Notes: generated by a model from the letters alone, not told the origin. A DNA stretch of 46,969 nt from Microbacteriaceae bacterium VKM Ac-2855 (GCA_013204985.1 JABMLG010000013.1:1-46969), one strand, 5' to 3'; shown: positions 1 to 8,307, counted from the first letter of the stretch. Translations and numbers: made by a program.

Positions 1-117
1 GACCAACTACATCGCCCGATCGCTCCTCGAAACCGGCGGCTTCAGACCCCGACTACACCCTGGATTGCGATGAGCCCGTTTTTCTCCAGGAAGCCCCATA
101 AAAAAAGGCCGAACTAG

Positions 118-576
118 ATGTCAGTCACTCACGTAATTCGTTACAATGGATCCTCGAAGTTGGAGGTCTCCAGCAGTCAGCTGGCGGAAAAGGTTGTTCG
201 GCGCGCTCCCGCCCTCATGGACGGCAAGGATGATTTTGCGATCTCCCTCTCCCGGCTCCCGGAGGGCAAGCGTCTATGGGATGACTTATCCGGTTCATGG
301 CCGCGCTTCTTCCTGCAGGCGGCGGGAAGTGCTGAAGGTATGATGGTAGAAGTGCGGAAAGAGAACCCGGATGGTTCGGACAGCCTTTACAAGGTCGCTC
401 GCCCACTGCCTGAGGAGAGGCTCCATACGGAGGCGATTGACGTGACCTGGAATGGCCGCGTTGAGAGCGCGCCTGCGGACGAGGTGTTCGACGCCACGGA
501 AGCGGGTGACATTTTCTGGTACTACTACCAGCATGGTGCGGTGCCGGAAAAGTATGAGCTTCGAGTTCTTGAATGA
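118..576 (+). CDS. Small hypothetical protein, possibly an Imm1-like immunity protein
   Basis: A 152-residue acidic protein with no signal peptide or membrane segment. I do not firmly recognise it. The tail (EVFDATEAGDIFWYYYQHG, then a Tyr-x-Leu-Arg-x-Leu ending) resembles the C-terminal part of Imm1-type immunity proteins of actinobacterial polymorphic toxins; this is a resemblance from memory only. All three plus-strand frames upstream end in stops between about 69 and 117, so a toxin C-terminus could lie just off the left edge, but none of the short upstream translations is recognisable. Base composition is visibly less G+C-rich than the chromosome-like genes to the right, which fits acquired DNA. 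No clear ribosome site precedes the ATG; an A-rich run lies 10-20 nt upstream. Confidence 0.5.
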   Translation: MSVTHVIRYNGSSKLEVSSSQLAEKVVRRAPALMDGKDDFAISLSRLPEGKRLWDDLSGSWPRFFLQAAGSAEGMMVEVRKENPDGSDSLYKVARPLPEERLHTEAIDVTWNGRVESAPADEVFDATEAGDIFWYYYQHGAVPEKYELRVLE

Positions 577-706
577 TTGTCGCGTATTTTGATTCATGGA
601 TGAACCGCCGGAACGGCGCGCAACAGCCTCACGGCCGGTAGCGGGAAACTTCCAACTTTAACGTCGTCGATATCTCCACCATCGAAGGCCACCACTATCC
701 CTCGAC

Positions 707-1186
707 TTGCTCACAACCAACTCGGCGCAAACTGGACTGAACGTTGGTGATGAATTCATCTCGACGGCGAAAGCTTCCCGCGCCGCTCACAAAACTCATC
801 GCGGATACAAGCCAGGCATTACTATTCCACGCGGCAAGGCTGAGGTCTTGGGCCCGTTCGGTCAGAACTACAACGCACGCGACACTTCCGACAAGCTCCC
901 TGGCGACGACGCGCCTGAGTATGGATCATATGAGGATTTCTGTGCCCAATACGATCCCGCGACTATGCCGTTCAGTGTGAGAGCTGGCGTAGAGGGGCTG
1001 CGGACCTGCGGACCTGCGGACCTGCGGACCTGCGAGGTCAGTCGCCGCCCGTCGTCGGACGAGCACGACCGGTGGAGTCGTCCCGCGAGAGTGAGGCGGG
1101 CGGTACCACTGGCGGCTCGGCTGCCAGAGCTCCGTCTCGCCCGGCCTGATCGGCAACTCCACCCGTCCGAGGCATCCACCGTGTAA
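707..1186 (+). pseudogene. Decayed ORF of unknown function
   Basis: This open frame has no convincing start: the only early candidate is a TTG, and there is no ribosome site. Its first ~95 codons look protein-like (KPGITIPRGKAEVLGPFGQN and a Tyr-Gly-Ser-Tyr-Glu-Asp-Phe stretch). At about 998 the frame runs into a tandem repeat of an 8-bp unit, and the rest translates into low-complexity Arg-rich sequence typical of a wrong frame. A separate frame just upstream (around 655-700) gives another protein-like stretch (NFNVVDISTIEGHHYPS). I read the region as the broken remains of one or two accessory genes. The product is unknown. It might be linked to the immunity-like gene to the left, but nothing shows this directly. 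Confidence 0.3.
998..1034 (+). repeat. 8-bp tandem repeat (CTGCGGAC)x4
   Basis: Four exact copies of CTGCGGAC (998-1029) followed by a degenerate fifth. The unit is not a multiple of three, so each gain or loss changes the reading frame of the surrounding ORF. Confidence 0.85.
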
Positions 1187-1280
1187 CCGCCCCGGTCATC
1201 CCCGAATGAGAGCCTTCTCAGAGGAGCGAACGGACCGTAGTCTCTGCTGCATCCGTCGTCTCACGTGATCGGGAAGGCCC

Positions 1281-3239
1281 ATGGCTCGCTGTGTTCGTGT
1301 ACTGCTGGCCGGGCTGCTCGCATCGCTCGCCGTCCTCGTCGCTGCGCCCACCGCATCCGCCGCAGAGCTCGGGCTCACCTGCGACGATCTGATCTCCGAG
1401 GAGACCCGGGCGAACCTCCCCGGATCGGGGTTCGTCGCGGGCACCGACACGACGTTCGCCGGATTCGACGGCGTCCCGCGCGAGTATCCGGGCGCGCTCA
1501 GTTGCACGTGGGGGGTTCCGCAGACCGACAACCTCTTCTCCGTCGGCGTCGCAGCCGTCACCGCTGACCAAGCCTCGACCGAGCAGGAGGCGCTCCGCGC
1601 GCAGCAGTTCACGAGTCGCGAATCCGACGGCGGTCTTCTGTTCGAGGTCGATCCGAGCCTGTACGGCTACATCGTGGCTCCGGTCGCGCTCTTCATCGAC
1701 GGATACTGGTTCACCGCATCCGATTACGCTCTGCTCGGAGACCTCACGTCCGCGGTGCTCGGGGCAGGCACGGTCACCGCGAACGATGACTGTGGTCCGC
1801 TGCTCTCCGAGAACCAGCGCAGTCTGCTCGCCCAGAACAACATCGGACGCACGAACACCACCGTGCCGTTCCAGTCGGACGCACCGAGCGACGGGGTCTT
1901 CTGCGCCTGGGGCAACACTCTCTCCCTGGCCTACGCCGAAGTGACGCAGCAGCAAGCGGAGGCATTGCGGACGGCCGCCCTCGCCAGCGGGCTCGCGGTT
2001 CAGCCCGACGGACTCCTCGCCGGCGGCATGTCGGCCTGGGCGAGCGAGATGTACTTCTCGGACGGCTACTGGTTCATGACCTACCGGATGACCCCCGACA
2101 TCCCTCTTGATATTTCTGCGATCGAGCTCCGCGATCGCATCCTCGGCGCTCGCCCGGCAGTGGCGGTCGACGACCCGACCGGTGCGCCCGCACTGCTCGA
2201 GACGGAGCCGGTCGCGGCCACCGAATCGGGTCCGGCTGCGACGCCGTCTGCGCTCAGCGAGCTCCCTCCCGCTCAATCACTCCCCTGGAGCTGGGGTCGT
2301 TTCGCCGCCCTCGCCGGAGCGGCGATCGTGCTCACGGCACTGCTCGTCCTGCCCGGCAAGCTCGTCGACATCGCACTGGACGGCAATTACACGCGGCTCG
2401 GGCTGCCGCGGTTGCGGCTCCCGACAGCACCCCGCATTGGCTCGCGTCGCTGGCCGATCGTCGTCGGCCTGGTGGTCGCCGCCGCGATCTCCGTGTTCGT
2501 CGACCCGGGCATCGTCACACTCGATGCCGAGACGGCGCGCGTTTTCGCATCGACCCTCGTCGCCGTCTGCATCGAGAGCGTGCTCGGCCTCTGGCTCGTC
2601 GCCCGGATCGCGCGCCGCGTCGATCCGGACTCTCGTCCGAGCCTGAGCTTCACCTGGAACTCTCTCGTCTTCATCCTGCTCGCCGTTGCGATCTCGCGCG
2701 CCTCGGGTTTCGAACCGGGGATGATGTTCGGCCTGCTGATCGGCCTCAGCTACGCCCGCGATGTGGCCCCGCGCCGTGAGCACCGCGTCGTCTGGGCGGA
2801 GGCAGGGATCGTGCTCGCAACCGGCCTCCTCGCTTATGCGGCCTACAGCCTGCTGTTCGTCGAGACGGATCAGCAGACCGACAGCGTGCTCGGGGTGCTC
2901 GCCCTGTTCGGCCGCGAGACCCTGAGCGCCCTCACCATCGCGACCGTGTTCGCCCTGCCGATCGTGCTGCTGCCCGTGCGGGGCATGCTCGGCCCCGTGC
3001 TCTGGCGGCACAACCGGCTGAACTGGTTCGGCGGCTATGCATCCGCTGTTTTCTTCCTCATCGCCATCGTGCTCCCTCTGGACGACAGCTGGTCGGAGGT
3101 CGGCAACACGCTGGATCAGTGGCTGTGGCTGCTGGTCGTCTACGTCGCTGCGGCGGTCACCCTGTGGGCGTTGCTGACGTTCCTGCCCACGCCGAAGCGG
3201 CTGCGGGCGCCCGATACCGAGCTGCAAGACGCGGGCTGA
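1281..3239 (+). CDS. Secreted/membrane protein with duplicated N-terminal cysteine domain
   Basis: 652 residues, family not recognised. Residues 1-29 form a Sec signal peptide (hydrophobic LLAGLLASLAVLVAA, then APTASAAE). The exported part contains two tandem copies of one domain: Cys34 ... Cys75-Thr-Trp-Gly ... IDGYWFTAS, then Cys171 ... Cys208-Ala-Trp-Gly ... SDGYWFMTY. Each pair is spaced about 40 residues and probably forms a disulfide. After a Pro/Ala-rich linker, about eight membrane helices follow from residue ~338 to the C-terminus. The topology is therefore an extracytoplasmic sensor-like head on a polytopic membrane body. The ATG at 1281 follows GGAAGG with a short spacing. The gene stands alone; the ABC pair downstream has its own promoter. 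Function cannot be assigned. Confidence 0.8.
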   Translation: MARCVRVLLAGLLASLAVLVAAPTASAAELGLTCDDLISEETRANLPGSGFVAGTDTTFAGFDGVPREYPGALSCTWGVPQTDNLFSVGVAAVTADQASTEQEALRAQQFTSRESDGGLLFEVDPSLYGYIVAPVALFIDGYWFTASDYALLGDLTSAVLGAGTVTANDDCGPLLSENQRSLLAQNNIGRTNTTVPFQSDAPSDGVFCAWGNTLSLAYAEVTQQQAEALRTAALASGLAVQPDGLLAGGMSAWASEMYFSDGYWFMTYRMTPDIPLDISAIELRDRILGARPAVAVDDPTGAPALLETEPVAATESGPAATPSALSELPPAQSLPWSWGRFAALAGAAIVLTALLVLPGKLVDIALDGNYTRLGLPRLRLPTAPRIGSRRWPIVVGLVVAAAISVFVDPGIVTLDAETARVFASTLVAVCIESVLGLWLVARIARRVDPDSRPSLSFTWNSLVFILLAVAISRASGFEPGMMFGLLIGLSYARDVAPRREHRVVWAEAGIVLATGLLAYAAYSLLFVETDQQTDSVLGVLALFGRETLSALTIATVFALPIVLLPVRGMLGPVLWRHNRLNWFGGYASAVFFLIAIVLPLDDSWSEVGNTLDQWLWLLVVYVAAAVTLWALLTFLPTPKRLRAPDTELQDAG

Positions 3240-3455
3240 GAGCACGGAGCGGGGCGGGCACGATGCTGACGTGTCCCGTCGGTCGGCAGCATCCGTCGGT
3301 CAGATGCATCCCGTGGGCCGCGATCCGCGTGATCCCGTACATCGCCGCGGCCTCGCAGCCTGTCCTCGAGGGCTCCTGCCGACCGACGAGACGCTCAACC
3401 CCGAGGACCATCCCGGCGATCCCTGCGGATGACGCGCGCGACATCTCCGCATCCG

Positions 3456-3461
3456 TAGCGT
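3456..3461 (+). promoter_or_regulatory. -10 box of leaderless promoter for ABC ATPase gene
   Basis: TAGCGT ending 7 nt before the ATG at 3469. There is no ribosome site, so the transcript probably starts at or next to the start codon. This supports 3469 over the ATG at 3475. Confidence 0.55.
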
Positions 3462-3468
3462 CGATGAC

Positions 3469-4230
3469 ATGCTGATGAATGACACGAACACCACCGACTA
3501 CGTGGCGCGCGTCGACGACGTGCGCAAGGTCTACGGAACCCACGGCACGGTCACCGCGCTCGACGGGGTGACCCTGGGTATCCGTCGCGGCGAGTTCACC
3601 GCGGTGATGGGTCCGAGCGGATCCGGTAAATCGACGCTGATGCATGTGATGGCCGGCCTCGATTCGCCCACCGCCGGTCGCGCGTTCCTCGGCGCGACCG
3701 AGATCACGACGATGAAGGATGCGGAGCTGACGGTGCTGCGGCGACGCAGCGTCGGCTTCGTCTTCCAGGCGTTCAACCTGGTACCCACCCTCGACGTGAG
3801 GGGCAACATCCGCCTGCCGTTCGAGCTCGACGGCCGCGGAGTGACCGCTGAGGAGGAGGCGTGGATCGCCCGTCTCATCGAGACGCTCGGCCTCCGCGAC
3901 AGGCTCACGCACCGCCCGCACGAGCTGTCGGGCGGCCAGCAGCAGCGGGTCGCCATCGCTCGAGCGCTGTCGACGCGGCCCGAGCTGATCTTCGCGGATG
4001 AGCCCACCGGCAATCTCGACTCGCGCACCGGCCGCGAGGTGCTGGCACTGCTCTCCGCGGCTTCGCGCGAGTACGGCCAGTCGATCGCCATGGTCACGCA
4101 CGACCCGATCGCCGCGAGCCACGCGGACCGGGTCGTCTTCCTCGCCGACGGCCGGGTGGTCGATGATCGCGCGCGGATGACCGCGGACCAGATCGCGACG
4201 CTGATGCTCGGTATGGAGCGTGCGGCATGA
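3469..4230 (+). CDS. ABC transporter ATP-binding protein, MacB/LolD type
   Basis: 253-residue nucleotide-binding subunit that powers the FtsX-type permease encoded next. All motifs are intact: Walker A GPSGSGKST (48-56), Q-loop Gln100, signature LSGGQQQ (153-159), Walker B LIFADEP (173-179) with catalytic Glu, D-loop around SGNLDS-like NLDSRTG, and H-loop His211. The segment GFVFQAFNLVPTLDV is characteristic of the MacB/LolD/FtsE branch (lipoprotein, antimicrobial-peptide or macrolide export mechanotransducers). The stop overlaps the permease start by 4 nt (ATGA), so the two are translationally coupled. The substrate cannot be read from the sequence. Confidence 0.93.
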   Translation: MLMNDTNTTDYVARVDDVRKVYGTHGTVTALDGVTLGIRRGEFTAVMGPSGSGKSTLMHVMAGLDSPTAGRAFLGATEITTMKDAELTVLRRRSVGFVFQAFNLVPTLDVRGNIRLPFELDGRGVTAEEEAWIARLIETLGLRDRLTHRPHELSGGQQQRVAIARALSTRPELIFADEPTGNLDSRTGREVLALLSAASREYGQSIAMVTHDPIAASHADRVVFLADGRVVDDRARMTADQIATLMLGMERAA

Positions 4231-5618
4231 AACGGGTGAGCCTGCGCGGCGGGGGAGCGACCATCGCCGTCTCCGCCCTGTCGGCCGCCTTCGGCACGGC
4301 CCTGATCATGGTGATCGCCGATTTCGACGCCTACTTCCAGTCCACCGGTCTCGACGGGATCGGGCAGGCGTCGTTCATCCTCGGCGTCGTCGCAGCGCTG
4401 TTCTTCGGCATCGCGTTGTACGTCGGCTCCGTCGTCACAGCGAACTCGGTGTCGACGGTGATCGCCGGACGCACCCGGGAGATCGCCCTGTTGCGTCTGA
4501 TCGGGGCTTCCGGCTCGACGCTGCGCGGCCGCATCCTGGGCGAGGGCGTGCTGCAGGGAGCCTTCGGTGCCGTGATCGGCACCCTGGCAGGCGCCGCGAT
4601 CACCGCGACAGCGGCGCAGATCGCGATCGCAACGGGTGCGCTGATCGCGTTCGCGTATCCGCTGCTGCACCCGGCGGTGCTGGCGCCGGTGCTCGCCGTC
4701 ACCGCAGCGACGGCCGTCGCAGCCTGGTCGGGCTCGCGCCGTGTACTGGCCGTCTCGCCGATCGCGGCGACAGGATCGGCGACCGAGCCGCGGTACGACG
4801 ACGTGCGCGCCGGCCGCGCCCGGCTCGTGACGGCGATCGCGCTCGTCGCCGTCGGGGTGCTGCTGCTGGTCGGCGGGGTGCTGGCCGGGCTGGTCTCGGC
4901 TGCCGGCGTACTGATCGGCTTCTTCGGTGGAGTGCTCTCGTTCAGCGGCGTGATCATCGGTGCGCCGGTGTTCCTCCCGGCTCTGATGCGTCTCGTCGGC
5001 CGCGCGCTCGGCAGCGGACCGGTTCCGGCGCTCGCCGCGGCGAACGCCGTTCGCAACCCCGCCCGCAGCTCGCGCGCGGTCGTGGGCCTCGTGATCGGTG
5101 TCACTCTGGTGACGATGTTCGCGGTCGCCACGCAGACCTTCCGCGCCATCACACTCGCGTACGGCGAGCTGGAGCCCCAGTACTACCTCGCCTTCGAACA
5201 GGTCATCGCCACGACGACCGCCGTGATGAGCGTGCTGCTCGGTTTCTCGGTGCTGCTCGCCGCTGTCGGCATGGTGAACACCCTCTCGCTGAGCGTTCTG
5301 CAGCGCCGACGCGAACTCGGACTCCTCCGCGCCCTCGGCTTCACGATCGCGCAGGTTCGACGGATGATCGTGGCCGAGGCGACGGCGATGGTCGCGTCGG
5401 CCACCCTCTTCGGTCTTGTACTCGGCGTGTTCTACGGCTGGGCCGGAGCCCAGGCCACCTTCGGCAGCATGGTGCACGGCATCACCGCTCCGGCGATCCC
5501 GTGGCCGATCATCGCCGCGATCGTCGTCGCGACGGTGGCCATCACGATCGCCTCATCGTTGCTGCCCGCCCGCCGCGCCACGCGGGTGAGCCCGGTCGCG
5601 GCCCTCGCGGTCGACTGA
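4227..5618 (+). CDS. FtsX-family ABC permease, short form
   Basis: 463-residue membrane protein partnering the ATPase encoded immediately upstream. Two FtsX-like halves are visible: residues ~40-170 (GIALYVGSVVTANSVSTVI, then TREIALLRLIGAS) and ~325-463 (LAAVGMVNTLSLSVLQ, RRRELGLLRALGF, ending PARRATRVSPVAALAVD). The repeated 'RE-aLLRalGa' element is the coupling region contacting the ATPase. Family members with two FtsX halves are usually near 800 residues because of large extracytoplasmic domains. Those domains are nearly absent here, leaving mostly ~8-10 helices with short loops. Such compact permeases often move lipophilic compounds or peptides, but this is inference. The start overlaps the ATPase stop (ATGA). 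Confidence 0.9.
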   Translation: MKRVSLRGGGATIAVSALSAAFGTALIMVIADFDAYFQSTGLDGIGQASFILGVVAALFFGIALYVGSVVTANSVSTVIAGRTREIALLRLIGASGSTLRGRILGEGVLQGAFGAVIGTLAGAAITATAAQIAIATGALIAFAYPLLHPAVLAPVLAVTAATAVAAWSGSRRVLAVSPIAATGSATEPRYDDVRAGRARLVTAIALVAVGVLLLVGGVLAGLVSAAGVLIGFFGGVLSFSGVIIGAPVFLPALMRLVGRALGSGPVPALAAANAVRNPARSSRAVVGLVIGVTLVTMFAVATQTFRAITLAYGELEPQYYLAFEQVIATTTAVMSVLLGFSVLLAAVGMVNTLSLSVLQRRRELGLLRALGFTIAQVRRMIVAEATAMVASATLFGLVLGVFYGWAGAQATFGSMVHGITAPAIPWPIIAAIVVATVAITIASSLLPARRATRVSPVAALAVD

Positions 5619-5630
5619 TCCGTTCCGCAG

Positions 5631-5663
5631 AGGTGCAGGAGCCGCCCGTCGACTCCTGCACCT
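5631..5663. terminator. Family A intergenic palindrome (copy 1), terminator-like
   Basis: 11-bp perfect arms (AGGTGCAGGAG / CTCCTGCACCT) around an 11-nt loop, followed by TTTCGG. It starts 12 nt after the permease stop. It belongs to a six-copy family in this window. Confidence 0.7.
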
Positions 5664-5679
5664 TTTCGGATGAAGTGGG

Positions 5680-5685
5680 CAGAAT
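5680..5685 (+). promoter_or_regulatory. -10 box of leaderless promoter for GNAT gene
   Basis: CAGAAT placed exactly 6 nt before the GTG at 5692. It is a weaker match to TANNNT than its neighbours, but the spacing is the one seen at other leaderless genes here. Confidence 0.4.
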
Positions 5686-5691
5686 GAGACG

Positions 5692-6318
5692 GTGACCGCC
5701 CTCCGCCCCGTTCCCGCGCCGCTCGACGGGCGCTTCATCCGCCTCGAACCGCTCGAGCCCCAGCAACTGCCCGAGCTGTACGACGCGATCGGCAGCGCCG
5801 ATGTCTTCGCGGGGGGCTGGGGCGGCGGGCCGGCGGCCCATCGGGCGACGCAGGCGGAGTTCGTCGACTTCGCGAGCGGATACCTGCCGTGGCACGCGAA
5901 TCCGTACGGCATCCGCCTCGTGGGTGGTGACGACGACGGTCTTCTCGTCGGCACCTCGAGCCTGATGGACTTCGACGAGAAGCGCGAGGCGACGCACCTC
6001 GGCGCGACCGCCTACGCCCCGAGCGTCTGGGGCACGGCGGTGAACCCGGAGGCGAAGCTGCTGCTGCTCGGGCTCGCGTTCGACAGCGGATTCGAGCGGG
6101 TGCGCATCCAGGCCGACGGGATGAACGACCGCTCGCGCGCCGCGATCCTCAAGCTGGGCGCCCGATTCGAAGGCATCGTTCGGCACGACATGCGCCGAGC
6201 CGACGACAGCTGGCGCGACACGGCGCTGTACTCCATCCTGTCGGCGGAGTGGCCGGGGGTCCGCGCCGCACTGGAGGCCCGCCTGGCGAAGTTCGCGGCC
6301 CCGGTGCAGCCGCGCTGA
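5692..6318 (+). CDS. GNAT-family N-acetyltransferase (RimJ/RimL-like)
   Basis: 208-residue soluble acetyltransferase. The opening (PLDGRFIRLEPLEPQQLPEL) is the typical first strand and helix of the RimJ/RimL branch. The acetyl-CoA region lies in HLGATAYAPSVWGTAVNPEAK (split near residues 103-123), followed by FERVRIQADGMNDRSRAAI and a 'LGARFEGIVRHDM' end-piece, also typical. The family transfers an acetyl group from acetyl-CoA to an amine, often the N-terminus of a ribosomal protein or a small molecule. The target here is unknown. The start is a GTG with a leaderless-type promoter. The gene is flanked by two family A palindromes (one just upstream, one after ohr), so it may share a transcript with ohr, 36 bp downstream. 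Confidence 0.88.
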   Translation: MTALRPVPAPLDGRFIRLEPLEPQQLPELYDAIGSADVFAGGWGGGPAAHRATQAEFVDFASGYLPWHANPYGIRLVGGDDDGLLVGTSSLMDFDEKREATHLGATAYAPSVWGTAVNPEAKLLLLGLAFDSGFERVRIQADGMNDRSRAAILKLGARFEGIVRHDMRRADDSWRDTALYSILSAEWPGVRAALEARLAKFAAPVQPR

Positions 6319-6354
6319 CAGGGACTGCACCGGCTGGGGTGATGGGATAGAGAG

Positions 6355-6774
6355 ATGGAAGCTCTCTACACCGCAATCGCCCACGCCTCCGGAGGTGGCC
6401 GCGACGGCCACGTACGCACGGAGGACGACCGCCTCGACCTCGACACCCGTCCGCCGAAGGAGTTGGGTGGATCCGGCGACGGAACCAACCCCGAGCAGCT
6501 TTTCGCCGCCGGCTACTCCGCGTGCTTCCTCAGCGCACTGCACGGCGCGGGCCGCGAGTTGAAGCTCGACACGACGGATGCGGCGGTCTCGGCCAGCGTC
6601 TCGATCGGCAAGAACGACTCAGGCGGATTCGGTCTGGCCGTCGAGCTCGACATCTACGTTCCGAAGGTCTCGGCCGAGGAGGCGCAGCAGGTCGCCGATA
6701 AGGCGCACACCCTGTGCCCGTACTCCAACGCCACGCGCGGCAACATCGAGGTCACCCTCAACATCGTGAACTGA
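6355..6774 (+). CDS. ohr: Organic hydroperoxide resistance protein (Ohr, OsmC superfamily)
   Basis: 139 residues, the usual Ohr length. It reduces organic and fatty-acid hydroperoxides with a thiol mechanism in the cytoplasm, with dihydrolipoamide as the usual family reductant. Catalytic Cys57 lies in AAGYSACFLSAL and resolving Cys121 in HTLCPYSNATRGN. The NPEQLFAAG segment supplies the conserved Glu48 partner. The start MEALYTAIAHASGGGRDG matches the family N-terminus. No MarR-type ohrR regulator gene lies beside it, and no obvious operator is seen. A possible weak -10 (GATAGA) lies just before the ATG. A strong family A hairpin begins 10 nt after the stop. Confidence 0.96.
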   Translation: MEALYTAIAHASGGGRDGHVRTEDDRLDLDTRPPKELGGSGDGTNPEQLFAAGYSACFLSALHGAGRELKLDTTDAAVSASVSIGKNDSGGFGLAVELDIYVPKVSAEEAQQVADKAHTLCPYSNATRGNIEVTLNIVN

Positions 6775-6783
6775 CACGCCCTC

Positions 6784-6832
6784 TGGCGAGACGTTGCAGG
6801 AGTCGGTCGCCGACTCCTGCAACTTCTCGCCA
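6784..6832. terminator. Family A intergenic palindrome (copy 2), terminator-like
   Basis: The longest pairing of the family: an 8-bp outer arm (TGGCGAGA / TCTCGCCA), one mismatch, then 14-bp perfect inner arms (GTTGCAGGAGTCGG) and a 3-nt loop. It lies 10 nt after the ohr stop. Confidence 0.8.
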
Positions 6833-6892
6833 TCCGGCGGCGGGTTCCAGACAGCGTGGCCGAACGCCGCGGGCGGGGCGAGGCGGCGCCGG

Positions 6893-6898
6893 TAGCCT
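6893..6898 (+). promoter_or_regulatory. -10 box of leaderless promoter for EamA gene
   Basis: TAGCCT, 6 nt before the GTG at 6905. No ribosome site is present. Confidence 0.55.
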
Positions 6899-6904
6899 CG
6901 TCGA

Positions 6905-7822
6905 GTGATCCAGAAGCTCCGAGACGCGTCCGTCCTGCTGCAATACCTCGGCATGGGGCTGATCTGGGGCGCGAGCTTCCTCTTCATGAAGGTCGCCCTC
7001 GAGGGCGGGGTCTCGTTCGGTCAGGTGGCGTGGTCGAGACTCATCCTCGGTTCCCTCGCGCTGGGCGCCGTCGTTCTCGTCACGCGCTCGAAGCTGCCGC
7101 GCGATCCGATCCTCTATCTGCATTTCCTGGTCATCGGGGTGACCGGATGCGTGATCCCACACCTGCTCTTCGCCTGGGGCGAGCAGTACGTCTCCTCCAG
7201 CCTCGCCAGCATCTACAACGCCGTCACACCGATCACCACGGCACTGATGGTGACCCTCGCCTTCCGCGTCGAGAAGTTGAACCGCGGGCAGATCCTCGGC
7301 GTCGCGGTCGGGGTGATCGGCGTCCTCGTCATCATCGGGCCCTGGCGTTATGCGGCTCTCACCGGCGACGTGTGGGGCCAGCTCGCCTGTCTGCTCGCCG
7401 CGGTCTGCTACGGATTCACCTTCGGCTACACCCGCACGTACATCTCGAAGCGCGACGTCTCCTCCGTCACCGTTGCCTTCCTGCAGATCGGCTCGGGAGG
7501 CGTGGTGATGCTGCTGCTGACGCCGGTGCTCGCGGTCGGTGCGGTCACGTTCGACCTCTGGGTCGTCGGAGGGCTGCTCGTCCTCGGAATCGTCGGCACC
7601 GGTTTCGCCTACCTCTGGAACATCGCGGTTCTGCGCGCGTGGGGTCCGACGACGACCTCCACCGTGACCTACGTGACCCCGATCGTGGGAGTCGTGCTCG
7701 GCATCCTGGTGCTGGGCGAGACCTTCAGCTGGAACGAGCCTGCGGGCGCGGTGCTGGTGTTCCTCGGCATCCTGCTGACCCAGAAGCGACTCCGGATGCG
7801 CCGGGTCGCGCTCGCCGGGTAG
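6905..7822 (+). CDS. EamA/DMT-family drug-metabolite transporter
   Basis: 305-residue inner-membrane protein with about ten helices built from two EamA repeats. The first begins QYLGMGLIWGASFLFMKVAL; the second begins near CLLAAVCYGFTFGYTRTYIS. Helix-end features of the family are visible: the conserved 'GviGVLVII' at the end of repeat 1 and PIVGVVLGILVLGETF near the end of repeat 2. Members export amino acids, purines or toxic metabolites as secondary transporters. The substrate is not deducible. The GTG start is chosen because the leaderless -10 box lies 6 nt upstream. A long family B palindrome begins 7 nt after the stop. Confidence 0.92.
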   Translation: MIQKLRDASVLLQYLGMGLIWGASFLFMKVALEGGVSFGQVAWSRLILGSLALGAVVLVTRSKLPRDPILYLHFLVIGVTGCVIPHLLFAWGEQYVSSSLASIYNAVTPITTALMVTLAFRVEKLNRGQILGVAVGVIGVLVIIGPWRYAALTGDVWGQLACLLAAVCYGFTFGYTRTYISKRDVSSVTVAFLQIGSGGVVMLLLTPVLAVGAVTFDLWVVGGLLVLGIVGTGFAYLWNIAVLRAWGPTTTSTVTYVTPIVGVVLGILVLGETFSWNEPAGAVLVFLGILLTQKRLRMRRVALAG

Positions 7823-7828
7823 CCGCCG

Positions 7829-7904
7829 CCGACGCAACCTCGGCTGAGACCGTTCGGCAGCCGCCATCGACGCCGACGACCCGTTTCAGCCGAGGTTGCG
7901 TCGG
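7829..7904. repeat. Family B intergenic palindrome (copy 1)
   Basis: 19-bp perfect inverted arms (CCGACGCAACCTCGGCTGA at 7829-7847 and its complement at 7886-7904) around a 38-nt loop, 7 nt after the EamA stop. The same arms recur at 40390-40465 with an unrelated loop. Possible terminator. Confidence 0.8.
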
Positions 7905-7939
7905 GCTCGGCTCGGCGGCGGGCCCCGACCGCTTTCGGT

Positions 7940-7945
7940 TAGGGT
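7940..7945 (+). promoter_or_regulatory. -10 box of leaderless promoter for chorismate mutase
   Basis: TAGGGT, 6 nt before the ATG at 7952. No ribosome site is present. Confidence 0.55.
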
Positions 7946-7951
7946 CGAGGC

Positions 7952-8299
7952 ATGAGCGCTGAGAGTAGCCGAACCGAGGCCGATCCGGCCGTCGTCGCCG
8001 AGCTGGGCGGCATCCGCCAGAGCATCGACAACATCGATGCCGCCCTCATCCACCTGCTCGCGGAGCGCTTCAAGTTCACGCAGAAGGTGGGTCGGCTGAA
8101 GGCCGATCACGGCCTGCCGCCCGCCGATCTGGAGCGCGAGGCCCGGCAGATCACGCGCTTGCGCGGCCTCGCCGAGGACGCCCATCTCGACCCGGCCTTC
8201 GCCGAGAAGTTCTTGAACTTCATCGTCGCCGAGGTCATCCACCACCACGAGCAGATCGCCAACGGGCAGATCCCGGCCGATCCCCCCGCGAGCGCCTGA
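7952..8299 (+). CDS. Chorismate mutase, AroQ class
   Basis: 115-residue all-helical enzyme that rearranges chorismate to prephenate, the first step towards phenylalanine and tyrosine. The first helix carries the family pattern RQSIDNIDAALIHLLAERF (Arg22, Asp26, Asp29, Glu38, Arg39). KVGRLKADHGLP (46-57) supplies the active-site Lys, and EREARQITRL (61-70) the second-helix Glu/Arg residues. The C-terminal helix ends FIVAEVIHHHEQIAN. It is a free-standing monofunctional form without signal peptide, so cytoplasmic. The last ~12 codons and the hairpin after the stop have a diverged copy at 24374-24416 (separate entry). Confidence 0.93.
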   Translation: MSAESSRTEADPAVVAELGGIRQSIDNIDAALIHLLAERFKFTQKVGRLKADHGLPPADLEREARQITRLRGLAEDAHLDPAFAEKFLNFIVAEVIHHHEQIANGQIPADPPASA

Positions 8300-8307
8300 G
8301 TCTGAGC

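Noticed and set aside
3240-3468. Short ORFs on both strands in the gap before the ABC pair
   Set aside because: No start signal or protein-like composition; the gap seems to hold only the promoter at 3456.
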